Of a stretch of 14,521 nucleotides of DNA, positions 1-7,755 are shown one piece after another. Both the position numbers and the translations under genes were made by a program. Position 1 is the stretch's first letter. Each line of letters starts with the position of its first letter. The notes below the pieces were generated by a model. The model saw nothing but the letters and a program-made list of their open reading frames with translations. It was not told where the DNA came from and made no database searches. The stretch is taken from positions 484-15,004 of the forward strand of contig JALWHA010000092.1 of assembly GCA_027038695.1 (NCBI GenBank), given 5' to 3'. Origin of the DNA: Acidobacteriota bacterium. GTDB taxonomy: Bacteria; Acidobacteriota; Holophagae; Thermotomaculales; Thermotomaculaceae.

Positions 1-619
1 GATTAAAAAGGCAACAATTGAAGCAACCGAAAAGAATTATTTAAGGCCGAATGCAGTTGACCCCGTTACAGGGAAGAATTCGGGAAACAATGTAGGGAAA
101 AACGCACCTTACATCACCTATCACTGCTGGGACAAGGATTACATTGAATTTAAACTTATGCTTAAAGGCGGCGGCTCTGAAAACGTGGGTATGCAGTACA
201 AACTGCCAGACGCAAACCTGAAAGCGGGAAGAGACCTTGAAGGTGTTAGAAAAGTAATTATTGAAGCGGTAACAAAGGCTCAAGGTTTCGGTTGCGCCCC
301 CGGGACAATAGGCGTCGGAATTGGCGGAGACAGAGGTGTTTCTTACCTTCTTTCCAAAAAGACGTTTTTCAGAAAGATGGGGTCAACAAACGAAAACCCG
401 GTTTTAGCGGAGTTTGAAGACAAACTTGAGAAGGAATTAAACCAATTAGGCATAGGCCCTATGGGATTCGGCGGCAAGACTACTGTTTTAGACGTTTTTG
501 TGGACGCACAGCACAGGCATCCAGCAACATTTTACGTGTCAATCTCATATATGTGCTGGGCATTTAGAAGAAAAACAATGATTATTAAGGCAAACGGCGA
601 GGTGGAATATGACGATTAA
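1..619 (+). CDS. Class I fumarate hydratase, alpha subunit (5'-truncated by window edge)
   Basis: This is the catalytic [4Fe-4S] subunit of a two-subunit class I fumarase, which interconverts fumarate and malate in the cytosolic TCA cycle. The frame is open from base 2 and no start is visible. About 205 residues are present of a family length near 280, so roughly 75 N-terminal residues, including the first cluster cysteine region, lie outside the window. Family motifs are KGGGSENVG, then GCAPGTIGVGIGGDRG with a probable cluster cysteine (codon 293-295), and YMCWAFRRK with another (codon 554-556). The first in-frame ATG at 158 lies inside conserved sequence and is not the start. The gene overlaps the beta-subunit gene by 11 bp, which suggests translational coupling. 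The related L-tartrate dehydratase alpha subunit (TtdA) cannot be fully excluded, but fumarase is the commoner function. Confidence 0.9.
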   Translation, partial: IKKATIEATEKNYLRPNAVDPVTGKNSGNNVGKNAPYITYHCWDKDYIEFKLMLKGGGSENVGMQYKLPDANLKAGRDLEGVRKVIIEAVTKAQGFGCAPGTIGVGIGGDRGVSYLLSKKTFFRKMGSTNENPVLAEFEDKLEKELNQLGIGPMGFGGKTTVLDVFVDAQHRHPATFYVSISYMCWAFRRKTMIIKANGEVEYDD

Positions 620-1193
620 GATAAATCTCCCTGTTTCCGAAGAGGAAATCAGAAAACTGAAGATAGGGGACGAGGTTCTTTTAAGCGGGACAATGGTAAC
701 CGCAAGAGACCAGGCACATAAACTTATGGTTGAGAAAAAGCCCGATTTTATAAGGCCTTATTTAAAAGACAGCGTTATTTACCATTGTGGCCCTGTTGTT
801 AAAAAGAATGAAAACGGAGAGTATGAATTTGTTGCCGCAGGCCCCACAACCTCAACAAGGGAAGAGCCGTATCAGGCCGATGTTATCAAAGAGTATCAGG
901 TGAGAGGGGTTATAGGCAAAGGCGGCATGGGAGAAAAAACCCTTAAAGGATTGCAGGAGACAGGTGCCGTTTACTTTCACGCTGTAGGCGGGTTGGGAAC
1001 ATTGCTTGCAAAGAGAGTTGTTAAGGTTAAAGAAGTTTTTATGCTTGAAGAGTTCGGTACTCCCGAGGCATTCTGGGTTATTGAAGTAAAAGATTTCCCT
1101 GTGGTAGTTACAATGGATTCACACGGCAACTCGTTGCATAAAAAGGTATTGGAAGAATCTTTAAAGAAGGAAAAAGAACTGTTAGGAATATAA
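609..1193 (+). CDS. Class I fumarate hydratase, beta subunit
   Basis: This 194-aa protein is the second subunit of the two-subunit fumarase. It corresponds to the C-terminal domain of single-chain FumA, or to TtdB, and completes the active site with the alpha subunit. Visible family signatures are SGTMVTARDQAHK (residues 26-38), GPTTSTRE (78-85), GKGGMG (103-108) and the FHAVGGLG segment around residue 124. The length is normal for a stand-alone beta subunit. The ATG at 609 lies 11 bp inside the alpha gene, so the two are almost certainly co-translated in 1:1 ratio. A strong intrinsic terminator follows about 20 bp after the stop, making this the last gene of its operon. Tartrate dehydratase beta subunit is the alternative. 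The fold is certain and the exact substrate less so. Confidence 0.92.
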   Translation: MTIKINLPVSEEEIRKLKIGDEVLLSGTMVTARDQAHKLMVEKKPDFIRPYLKDSVIYHCGPVVKKNENGEYEFVAAGPTTSTREEPYQADVIKEYQVRGVIGKGGMGEKTLKGLQETGAVYFHAVGGLGTLLAKRVVKVKEVFMLEEFGTPEAFWVIEVKDFPVVVTMDSHGNSLHKKVLEESLKKEKELLGI

Positions 1194-1212
1194 AAAATAA
1201 GATAAAATTTTT

Positions 1213-1238
1213 AAAGGGGGAATTTATCCCCCTTTTTT
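1213..1238. terminator. Bidirectional intrinsic terminator between convergent genes
   Basis: An eight-base stem (AAAGGGGG at 1213-1220 pairing with CCCCCTTT at 1228-1235) encloses a 7-nt loop and runs into six T residues (1233-1238). On the minus strand the same hairpin is followed by an A/T-rich tract with a T-run. It therefore ends the fumarase transcript and also the convergent minus-strand gene, whose TAA stop (1239-1237) lies in the T-tract. Confidence 0.9.
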
Positions 1239-3420
1239 ATTTTCTCCATGTCCAGCGGATTTTTATCGCTATCTGGTTAGCAAGCAACTTTGATTTAAAG
1301 AGAGACTCACCGTCAAACCGTTCCCAATTATAATTCCAAACAAAGAATATATCTTTCCCCGGTTCAATTGTGTACCTTATTCTATTGTTCATTCCTATTT
1401 CACCGCTTGAATAGTTATATTGGGTATAACTTGATATTACAAAATCGGGGTTAAAGGCATAAACAACCTTCACCTGCCACAATCTTTCAATAAAGTTTCC
1501 TTCTGGAAGGTAGCCGTAATCGTTTTCCGCTTCAACCGAAACCTTAATGGAACCGTCTTTTTTGCTCCACACAAAGTATGTTTCCCACTGGTTAAGCCTT
1601 CCGTTGTAAAAATCACCGAACCAGACCCTTCCGCCTACCTGAACAGAACTTGAGCGAGGCATATTTATCTCTATTCTTTCTCTGTTAAACCTATATTTGC
1701 CAGCAGGAATAATTACCCCTTCCGCAATCTCAAAAGGCTCGGTTAAAAACTCGTATTGAGGAGCATAGTTAAACTCAAAGTGATAGCCTGACGGTGTTAC
1801 AAGGTTTATAGGTGCTGTGAATATTCTCCAACTTTCAATGTAACCCTTCACATTCCTTACCTGCATTCCATAAAATTCAAAGAAAAACTGCCTTACATAG
1901 TTTCCAAGCCAGCCTTTAGGCCTCGGCTGAATTGCTATTCCCCCGCTCCACTGCTTTGTACCCGGCCTCGGCAGAAATCCCAGAGCAGGGTTTAAATCCT
2001 TTCCAAACTTCTTGTAAACAATGTTTGCGTCAATCAAATCGTTGGGGTAATCAATCTTAAACCCGTACCCGTCTTTATCGTCTCCTGTTAAATCACCAGA
2101 AGACTGCCCCCACCAACCGCCAATTGTAAAGTTCTTTCTCTTATGCAGAAAATCGGTTGTTCTCCAGATAATATCTGTGCCAACAAAGGAATTGTCGCTT
2201 ACCCCATCAGGGTCTCCGTCTGTAACCAAGGCGCCAACCTTCAGGTTATTGGTAATATCGTAGGTAACCCTTGATACAAAGAAGTCTGTTCCCTTTAAGT
2301 CTCCCGAATCCCTTGTTTTAACATAAAGCCCTGCAATGCTAACCTTGTTTTCTCTGCCCATTAGTTTTACACCATAATCTATAGGCACTTCCTTCCCATG
2401 GTAAAGCCCTATCCTTCTTGAGTAAAATGGGATAAAGTCTGCATAAAGCCCTATTCCGAAATTGAAAAGGTTTGAGCCTTCAAGAAAAAACTCCCTCTTT
2501 TCAGGGAAGAATAGTGGAAACCTTGTTAAGTTTATCTGCTGGGTGTCAACTTCAGTTTCTGCAAAGTCTGTGTTTACTGTAAGCATTGCAAAAATGCCTG
2601 GTGTAATATTCCACCTTAAGTCAAAGCCTGTTTCTCCTTTTAAAACTGTATTTTTACCGCTTTCATAGGTTTTATCAAGCCTTGTTACTGCATAAGGAGA
2701 AAAGGAAATGCCCTTGCCAATTGAAAGGTTTTCAACCCCTTCCATCTTTGCAGTCAATTTAACATCAAAAGGGTGAGCGTCAATAGATGTCCCTATCCAC
2801 CTGAAAACAATCATATCCTTTGCCAGATACCTTGCAAACTCAACATTGAAAAATGGATGGTTTTTCCTGAACTGCAAAGTGATAGATGGTATTTTAATCT
2901 CTGCAACCCATCTGTCTTTGTAAACCTTTGTTTTTGCCGTCCATATACCGTCCCAGTCTGGTGAGACATGCTCTGGGTTTGAAATTAAACCGTCTTTTCT
3001 CGCTCCTGCCGCATTGACTTTAAACATAAAGCCTGTTTTTCCGTCTCCGAAGGTATCCAGGATTATTGACACATAATCATCTCCGTGCATTTCCCCATCT
3101 CTAAGCATTGTATGAATAGAGAGGGTATTTTCAGGCTGATAGCAAATAAAAGCAAAGTATAATGCTTTGCTGTCACAGAAAGCCTTTACTACTGTTTTAT
3201 ATGGGGTTTTCCCCCCGGGAACAGGCTTTTGCTGGGTTAAATCGTTTATTGTGTAAGCCTTTTGCCATTCAGGCTCGTTTAATACTCCGTCTAATTTAAT
3301 GTCAGCCTTTTGAAAATAAGGGATTTTAAAAGTTTTTGCCGAAACAATTTGACCGTAAAACAGGACAATCAATGCAAGAAAAATACATTTCCACCTATTC
3401 ACACGCCCTCCCCTGAACAT
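1237..3420 (-). CDS. CBM9-like / DUF5916 predicted outer-membrane beta-barrel protein
   Basis: From the ATG at 3420 the protein is 727 aa. A hydrophobic signal peptide (CIFLALIVLFYGQIVSA, cut near residue 30) indicates export. An N-terminal carbohydrate-binding-family-9-like beta-sandwich follows (roughly residues 35-230, with the typical KLDGVLNEPEWQKA opening and HGDDYVSIILDTFGDG). A long DUF5916 region (about 235-727), rich in alternating aromatic and polar strands, ends in IRWTWRK and looks like an outer-membrane barrel. DUF5916 proteins are widespread in Acidobacteriota and Bacteroidota, but their substrate is not established; glycan or organic-matter binding or uptake is only a guess. 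The frame stays open upstream to a TTG at 3477, which has little support. A GTG at 3402 with an AGGGGAGGG ribosome site at 3406-3414 is a serious rival start that keeps the whole signal peptide. The gene lies 99 bp downstream of rimI. Confidence 0.85.
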   Translation of the reverse strand: MFRGGRVNRWKCIFLALIVLFYGQIVSAKTFKIPYFQKADIKLDGVLNEPEWQKAYTINDLTQQKPVPGGKTPYKTVVKAFCDSKALYFAFICYQPENTLSIHTMLRDGEMHGDDYVSIILDTFGDGKTGFMFKVNAAGARKDGLISNPEHVSPDWDGIWTAKTKVYKDRWVAEIKIPSITLQFRKNHPFFNVEFARYLAKDMIVFRWIGTSIDAHPFDVKLTAKMEGVENLSIGKGISFSPYAVTRLDKTYESGKNTVLKGETGFDLRWNITPGIFAMLTVNTDFAETEVDTQQINLTRFPLFFPEKREFFLEGSNLFNFGIGLYADFIPFYSRRIGLYHGKEVPIDYGVKLMGRENKVSIAGLYVKTRDSGDLKGTDFFVSRVTYDITNNLKVGALVTDGDPDGVSDNSFVGTDIIWRTTDFLHKRKNFTIGGWWGQSSGDLTGDDKDGYGFKIDYPNDLIDANIVYKKFGKDLNPALGFLPRPGTKQWSGGIAIQPRPKGWLGNYVRQFFFEFYGMQVRNVKGYIESWRIFTAPINLVTPSGYHFEFNYAPQYEFLTEPFEIAEGVIIPAGKYRFNRERIEINMPRSSSVQVGGRVWFGDFYNGRLNQWETYFVWSKKDGSIKVSVEAENDYGYLPEGNFIERLWQVKVVYAFNPDFVISSYTQYNYSSGEIGMNNRIRYTIEPGKDIFFVWNYNWERFDGESLFKSKLLANQIAIKIRWTWRK
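3406..3414 (-). promoter_or_regulatory. Strong purine-rich ribosome-binding site supporting a GTG start at 3402
   Basis: On the minus strand AGGGGAGGG lies three bases before an in-frame GTG (3402-3400). That GTG would begin a compact signal peptide, VNRWKCIFLALIVLF. The nearby ATG at 3420 has a weaker AAAGG-type site about five bases upstream. Both starts give the same mature protein. The spacing to GTG is rather short. Confidence 0.45.
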
Positions 3421-3433
3421 TTTTACCTTTCTA

Positions 3434-3439
3434 ATTATA
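3434..3439 (-). promoter_or_regulatory. Possible -10 box for the DUF5916 gene
   Basis: A perfect TATAAT on the minus strand lies 13 bp before the ATG at 3420. No convincing -35 element is seen at 16-18 bp. If it is used, transcription would start near 3427, leaving about a 25-nt leader for the GTG at 3402 but almost none for the ATG at 3420. It would also rule out the TTG at 3477 as a start for that transcript. Confidence 0.35.
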
Positions 3440-3519
3440 CCTTTTAATATTGAAAAACGCTTTGAAAAATCTGACAATTACAAACAAATAGCATAAACAA
3501 TGCCTTCTATTTGCCACAT

Positions 3520-3954
3520 CTATCTCACCATAACAAGTGCGTTTGTTCCATCACTGTAATACCCTTTTCTCAAACCCAACTCTTTAAACCCGTTTTTTTT
3601 GTAAAAGTTAATTGCGGGAGTATTGTCCACCCTTACTTCAAGGTAATAGAATTTTATCCCCTCTTTTTGACTTTCCCGAAATAGAAAATCAAGCATTTTC
3701 TGTGCAATTCCCATTCTCCTGAAATCAGGGTGAACTGCAACATTCAATATATGGCACTCGTCAAGAACCGTTGAATAAACAATGTAGCCGACAATTTTAT
3801 TGTTATGGTAAGCCAGAATAGTAATTTCATCAGGTGAAAGAAACATAACTTCAGACCAAGGGCAATTAAAACTTGCCCTTTCAATCTCCATTATCTCTTT
3901 TAATTGTTTTTGTGAGATGCTATTTTCTTTTTTTATCTCTATTGACTTCTGCAT
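3520..3954 (-). CDS. rimI: Ribosomal protein S18-alanine N-acetyltransferase RimI
   Basis: This is a GNAT-family acetyltransferase of 144 aa, the usual length for RimI, which acetylates the N-terminal alanine of ribosomal protein S18. Motif A is visible as ILNVAVHPDFRRMGIA, with the acetyl-CoA pyrophosphate loop RRMGIA at residues 79-84. LEVRVDNTPAINFYKKNGF carries Glu106 and Tyr118, which match the catalytic Glu103/Tyr115 of Salmonella RimI. The start was set at ATG 3954 because an AGGA site (3961-3964) lies six bases upstream. The frame is open further, to 3999, but that start lacks support. The gene begins 35 bp inside the end of tsaB, a common pairing that implies co-transcription and coupled translation. 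Confidence 0.9.
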   Translation of the reverse strand: MQKSIEIKKENSISQKQLKEIMEIERASFNCPWSEVMFLSPDEITILAYHNNKIVGYIVYSTVLDECHILNVAVHPDFRRMGIAQKMLDFLFRESQKEGIKFYYLEVRVDNTPAINFYKKNGFKELGLRKGYYSDGTNALVMVR

Positions 3955-4597
3955 CAGATTTCCTGATATACAACGGCTCTGTTGAAGGTTGCTCACCACC
4001 TGAAGGGTTTAAAATCTCCTCCGCAAGAGGCTTTGCAAGGCATTTTTCAGATTCTTGATAAACAAAAGGGATTGTCAACTGTTCATCTATCACTTCTTTA
4101 TACTTTGGATAGCCGTTTCCTGTTATTAGTAACTTATTTACATTGAAACCAGTTAGAAAATCCCCAATTTCAGAGGGATAGATGTTTTTATAGCCAAGCT
4201 TCTCACCGTTTTTCAAAAACAAAGCGGCGTAAACCTGTTTTTTCCTTGCATCAAGAAGGACAAGGACATCTTTTTTTTCAGCCAAAAACTTTCTTGCGTG
4301 CAAATACAAAGAAGTATAACCCTTTAAATCAATTTCAGGGTTAGCCGCATTTATGCCGTAAGCTGTTGCAATGCCTATCCTCAACCCTGTAAAAGAACCG
4401 GGGCCCCTTACAAACCCGACAGTATCTATTTCTGCAGGCTTTAAAGACAACCTGTCAACAAGCAACTTTGCAGACGGCAGAAGGGTTTCATTGTGGCCGT
4501 AAATTTTAGACAATTCAATACTGCCTGCAATTTTCCCGTCTTTTATTAAAACAACGCAACCCTTTTCTCCTGAAGTGTCAAAACATAAACAATTCAT
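3920..4597 (-). CDS. tsaB: tRNA threonylcarbamoyladenosine biosynthesis protein TsaB
   Basis: TsaB (YeaZ) is the ASKHA-fold partner of TsaD in the complex that installs N6-threonylcarbamoyl on A37 of ANN-decoding tRNAs. It works in the cytoplasm with TsaC and TsaE, neither of which is in this window. At 225 aa the length is normal. The N-terminus shows the nucleotide-fold DTSG motif (residues 7-10), HNETLLP (35-41) and the hallmark GPGSFTGLRIG (65-75). The ATG at 4597 has a GAGG site about five bases upstream and a good promoter just beyond it. The C-terminus overlaps rimI by 35 bp, so the two translation-related modification genes form an operon. The C-terminal part after about residue 130 is poorly conserved, as is usual for TsaB. 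Confidence 0.92.
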   Translation of the reverse strand: MNCLCFDTSGEKGCVVLIKDGKIAGSIELSKIYGHNETLLPSAKLLVDRLSLKPAEIDTVGFVRGPGSFTGLRIGIATAYGINAANPEIDLKGYTSLYLHARKFLAEKKDVLVLLDARKKQVYAALFLKNGEKLGYKNIYPSEIGDFLTGFNVNKLLITGNGYPKYKEVIDEQLTIPFVYQESEKCLAKPLAEEILNPSGGEQPSTEPLYIRKSDAEVNRDKKRK

Positions 4598-4625
4598 AGC
4601 AACCTCAAAAATTCTTCCCTTACAA

Positions 4626-4653
4626 AGTATAACTTAACAAACCGAAATATCAA
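4626..4653 (-). promoter_or_regulatory. Sigma70-type promoter of the tsaB-rimI operon
   Basis: On the minus strand TTGATA (-35, 4653-4648) and TATACT (-10, 4631-4626) are separated by 16 bp, each one mismatch from consensus. Transcription would start near 4619, giving a leader of about 20 nt that contains the GAGG ribosome site of tsaB. The rest of the 4598-4817 gap is AT-rich and I see nothing else firm in it. Confidence 0.7.
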
Positions 4654-4817
4654 ACCCCTGTAATTATAGATACTTTGATAAAAATCTTTTCAATAACCAC
4701 CTAATTTTCTAAAAACCAAACTAAAAACAAATTGAAGATTCTGCAAACACAATCAGCAGAGAAACTGCGAAAAAAGTTATCTCTTTGATCCCAAAGGCAA
4801 AATCTTATTTTTATTGT

Positions 4818-5912
4818 TTATTTACCCGTCTTTTCCGCAATTTTTTCAATATAAAGGCTTTGAGACGGGAACGCGAAGTTCACCCCCTCCCTTTCAAGCA
4901 ATTTCATTATTGAGAGGTTTAATTCTTCTTTTATTTCAAGATACTTCTTCCAATCCGAGGTAGTTGTGAAACAGTAAACAAAAATCTCAAGCCAGCTCTC
5001 AGCAAAAGCGGTGAAGTTTACAAGGAAAAAATCTTTAGCAATGTCGGAATTAGATTTAATTAAATCTTTAATCCCCTGAATCACAGATTCAACCTTATCA
5101 GGCGAAGTTGAGTATTCAACCCCTATGGTAAATTTGATCCTTCTCCTATCTCTGTTTGAGAAGTTTTCTATTGACTCGTTTGCGATTTTGTAATTGGGAA
5201 CGGTTATAAGGGATTTTTCAAATGTCCTTATCTTGGTGCTTCTAAACCCTATCTCTTCAACAACACCTTCAACATTTCCCATCTTTACCCAGTCCCCTAT
5301 CTTAAACGGTGAATCAATAAGGATAACGATTGAACCGAAAAAGTTTGATACAGCGTCTTTTGCAGCCAGAGCCACTGTTAATCCGCCTAACCCTAAAGAT
5401 GCAATTAAGCCTGACACTGAATAGCCCATATTTTGAATAAGGAAAAGTATTCCCAATATTACACTTACAACCTTCAGGGATTTCCTTGCAATTATCGCAA
5501 TCTGGTCGTCAAGAGGAGACTTGGTTTTTGCAGTCCATTCCCCTAACAAAATAACAAAAGCATCTATCAAAACAAAGGTTAACTTTATAACAAGAAAAAC
5601 AAGTATAAATAGAAAAGTATTATCAATAACCTTTTTAAACAAAGGATGGGTTATATCTGTTTTAAAGAGAGATACAATAATATAAACCGCAATTACAAAG
5701 ATAAAGGTATTTATTACCGAGGGAAGGTTTTCAGCAAGAAAATCGTCGCTTTTTGTCTTTGTTTTCCCGGCAATTTTGCCTACAAGAGAAAAAATCCTTT
5801 TTACCGCGATTCTTCTTAAAAAAAATGCAATAAATAAAACAAGAAGGGCTAATAAGCCCTTCCTGACATACTCGTTTTGTATCAATTGAGATAAAAACTC
5901 GCTATTCGGCAT
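4818..5912 (-). CDS. MscS-family small-conductance mechanosensitive channel
   Basis: This inner-membrane channel of about 364 aa would open under membrane tension and release solutes during hypo-osmotic shock. Hydrophobic segments lie near residues 17-33, 66-83, 97-123 and 145-161. They are followed by the pore-lining TM3 region GLIASLGLGGLTVALAAKDA (about 168-187), with its Gly/Ala-rich packing face. The MscS beta domain follows (PFKIGDWVKMGNVEGVVEEIGFRSTKIRT, then LITVPN), with an alpha/beta C-terminal domain after it. Extra N-terminal helices make it longer than E. coli MscS (286 aa). The ATG at 5912 overlaps the acyl-CoA synthetase stop by 11 bp. An in-frame TTG at 5924 with an AGAGA-like site upstream is a possible alternative start. 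The gene is last in the fadR-acyl-CoA synthetase-mscS unit, so it is probably under the same control. Confidence 0.9.
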   Translation of the reverse strand: MPNSEFLSQLIQNEYVRKGLLALLVLFIAFFLRRIAVKRIFSLVGKIAGKTKTKSDDFLAENLPSVINTFIFVIAVYIIVSLFKTDITHPLFKKVIDNTFLFILVFLVIKLTFVLIDAFVILLGEWTAKTKSPLDDQIAIIARKSLKVVSVILGILFLIQNMGYSVSGLIASLGLGGLTVALAAKDAVSNFFGSIVILIDSPFKIGDWVKMGNVEGVVEEIGFRSTKIRTFEKSLITVPNYKIANESIENFSNRDRRRIKFTIGVEYSTSPDKVESVIQGIKDLIKSNSDIAKDFFLVNFTAFAESWLEIFVYCFTTTSDWKKYLEIKEELNLSIMKLLEREGVNFAFPSQSLYIEKIAEKTGK

Positions 5913-7707
5913 ATAGGCTGTCAATTATCTCTTTATACTTTTCGTTAACAATTCTTCTTTTCACCTTCAAAGTAGGAGTGAGTTCGCCGCCTTCCTGACT
6001 CAATTCATGAGGAAGAAGTGCAAACTTTTTAACCTGTTCATACCTTGCCAAATCATGGTTTACCTTTTCAATTTCTCTTTGAATCAAATCTTTAACAAGC
6101 TGCTTTTCTATTAAGTCTTCATTGGAAGAAAACTCAATCCCATTGCGTTCAGCCCATTTTGTTAAAACCTCAAAATCAGGAACTATTAAAGCTGATATAT
6201 ACTTTCTCTTATCCCCGATTAAAACAGCCTGAGTTATGTATTTGCTTGCCTTCAAAGCGTTTTCAATAGGCTGAGGAGCGACATTTTTCCCGCCTGAAGT
6301 TACGATAAGTTCTTTTTTTCTATCTGTAATTTTCAAAAAACCATCTTCGTCAATTATCCCTATATCCCCTGTATGAAACCAGCCGTCTTCGTCAATCGCC
6401 TCTTTTGTATCTTCCGGTTTTTTGTAGTAACCTTTCATAACATTGGGGCCTTTACAGAGAATTTCACCGTCTTCGGCAATTTTAACCTTAACATTTGGGA
6501 TAGGCAGGCCTACCGTACCGGGCCTTACATGATCAAATGTATTAACAGAAATTACCGGAGAGGTTTCGGTTAAACCGTACCCTTCAAGAATAATTAACTC
6601 AGCCGCAAGGAAGAATTCAGCAATTTCCTTGCCTAAAGGTGCTCCGCCTGAAATGAAAAACCACAACCTTCCGCCTGTTTTTTCCTTTAATTTGCTAAAA
6701 ACAAGTTTTTTTGCCAAACCGTATTTAAAATTAAGCATTCCCGAAGGCTTCTTGCCCTGAACCCTTAACGCGACCACTTGAGAGCCGACTTCCTTTGCCC
6801 ATAAGAATATCTTTTTCTTTAATCCGCCGCCTGACATTGCGGAATCAATAACCTTTGCATATATCTTTTCATACAACCTCGGCACGGAAACCATACAGGT
6901 AGGTTTGACTTCAAGCATATTCTGAGGAACGGTATCTATACTTTCCGCAAAAGCTATCGTAGCCCCGTTGTACATCATAAGATAGTAGCCTGCCATTCTC
7001 TCAAGTGAATGACTTAAAGGCAAAAATGATAAAGCGGTAAGCTCTCCCGGCTTCAACCTTTTACTTAACACGTGAACGGTAGAGTCAACAACATTTGTTA
7101 CAAGATTGCTATGGGTAAGCATAACCCCTTTCGGGTCTCCCGTTGTACCTGACGTGTAAATTAAAGTAAGCAGGTCTTCAGGTTTTCTTGATTCCCACCT
7201 GCTTTTATATTCACCTGTGTTTTGTTCTTTATATTCTTTTCCTCTTTCAATCAATTCGTGAAAAGTCATTACATTATTTTTATCCACCTTTGTATTGTCC
7301 ATAACAACAATGTACTTTAAATTAGGACAATCCTTCCATACCCCTTCAATCTTTTCAAATTGAAGCATATTTTCAACAAAGATTATTTCCGCATCGGAAT
7401 CATTGATAATATAAGCCGCCTGATGTCCCAGTAATGTAGGATAAATTGAAGCGGTAACCCCTGCCGAAGTGGTGATAGCAAGGTCAGCCAGCACCCATTC
7501 AACCCTGTTGTGGGATATTATGGCAATTTTAGAGTCGGGTTTTGTTCCCAATGAAATCAATCCGTTTGCAAGGTTCTCAACAATCTCTTTAACCTCTTTC
7601 GCCTTTAACCCGACATAGACACCGTCTTTTTTGTACTTGAACAAAACATGGTCAGGATAGTTATCAACAATGTCAAAAAACAAATGGCATATAGTTTTAA
7701 TTTCCAT
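5902..7707 (-). CDS. Long-chain fatty acid-CoA ligase (AMP-forming acyl-CoA synthetase)
   Basis: This 601-aa adenylate-forming enzyme is predicted to activate long-chain fatty acids to acyl-CoA through an acyl-AMP intermediate. ANL-superfamily motifs appear in order. They are the P-loop YTSGTTGDPKG (residues 184-194), SGGAPLG (353-359), EGYGLTETSP (375-384), GWFHTGD (442-448) with DGFLKITDRKKE, and the catalytic C-terminal lysine region PTLKVKRR (Lys581). The length and the EEDL-type insert before the P-loop fit the bacterial FadD15/long-chain group better than acetyl-CoA synthetase. The ATG at 7707 is preceded by seven G residues three bases away, which probably act as the ribosome site. It follows fadR by 48 bp and overlaps mscS, so long-chain acyl-CoA, its product, is the likely effector of its own regulator. 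Confidence 0.92.
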   Translation of the reverse strand: MEIKTICHLFFDIVDNYPDHVLFKYKKDGVYVGLKAKEVKEIVENLANGLISLGTKPDSKIAIISHNRVEWVLADLAITTSAGVTASIYPTLLGHQAAYIINDSDAEIIFVENMLQFEKIEGVWKDCPNLKYIVVMDNTKVDKNNVMTFHELIERGKEYKEQNTGEYKSRWESRKPEDLLTLIYTSGTTGDPKGVMLTHSNLVTNVVDSTVHVLSKRLKPGELTALSFLPLSHSLERMAGYYLMMYNGATIAFAESIDTVPQNMLEVKPTCMVSVPRLYEKIYAKVIDSAMSGGGLKKKIFLWAKEVGSQVVALRVQGKKPSGMLNFKYGLAKKLVFSKLKEKTGGRLWFFISGGAPLGKEIAEFFLAAELIILEGYGLTETSPVISVNTFDHVRPGTVGLPIPNVKVKIAEDGEILCKGPNVMKGYYKKPEDTKEAIDEDGWFHTGDIGIIDEDGFLKITDRKKELIVTSGGKNVAPQPIENALKASKYITQAVLIGDKRKYISALIVPDFEVLTKWAERNGIEFSSNEDLIEKQLVKDLIQREIEKVNHDLARYEQVKKFALLPHELSQEGGELTPTLKVKRRIVNEKYKEIIDSLYAE

Positions 7708-7710
7708 TAT

Positions 7711-7717
7711 CCCCCCC
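7711..7717 (-). promoter_or_regulatory. Homopolymeric G7 ribosome-binding site of the acyl-CoA synthetase gene
   Basis: On the minus strand a run of seven G lies three bases before the ATG at 7707. No other Shine-Dalgarno-like sequence is close. G-runs can pair with the anti-SD CCUCC through one G-U pair. The tract is a potential slippage site. Confidence 0.5.
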
Positions 7718-7755
7718 GATAATTTTTGTGAAGTTGATTTTATTTTACTATAACC

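Noticed and set aside
4770..4796. Small hairpin (CTTTG-ATCC-CAAAG) with an A6/T6 tract nearby, considered as a terminator for mscS
   Set aside because: The stem is only 5 bp and the T-run on the minus strand begins about seven bases after it, so it does not have the form of an intrinsic terminator.
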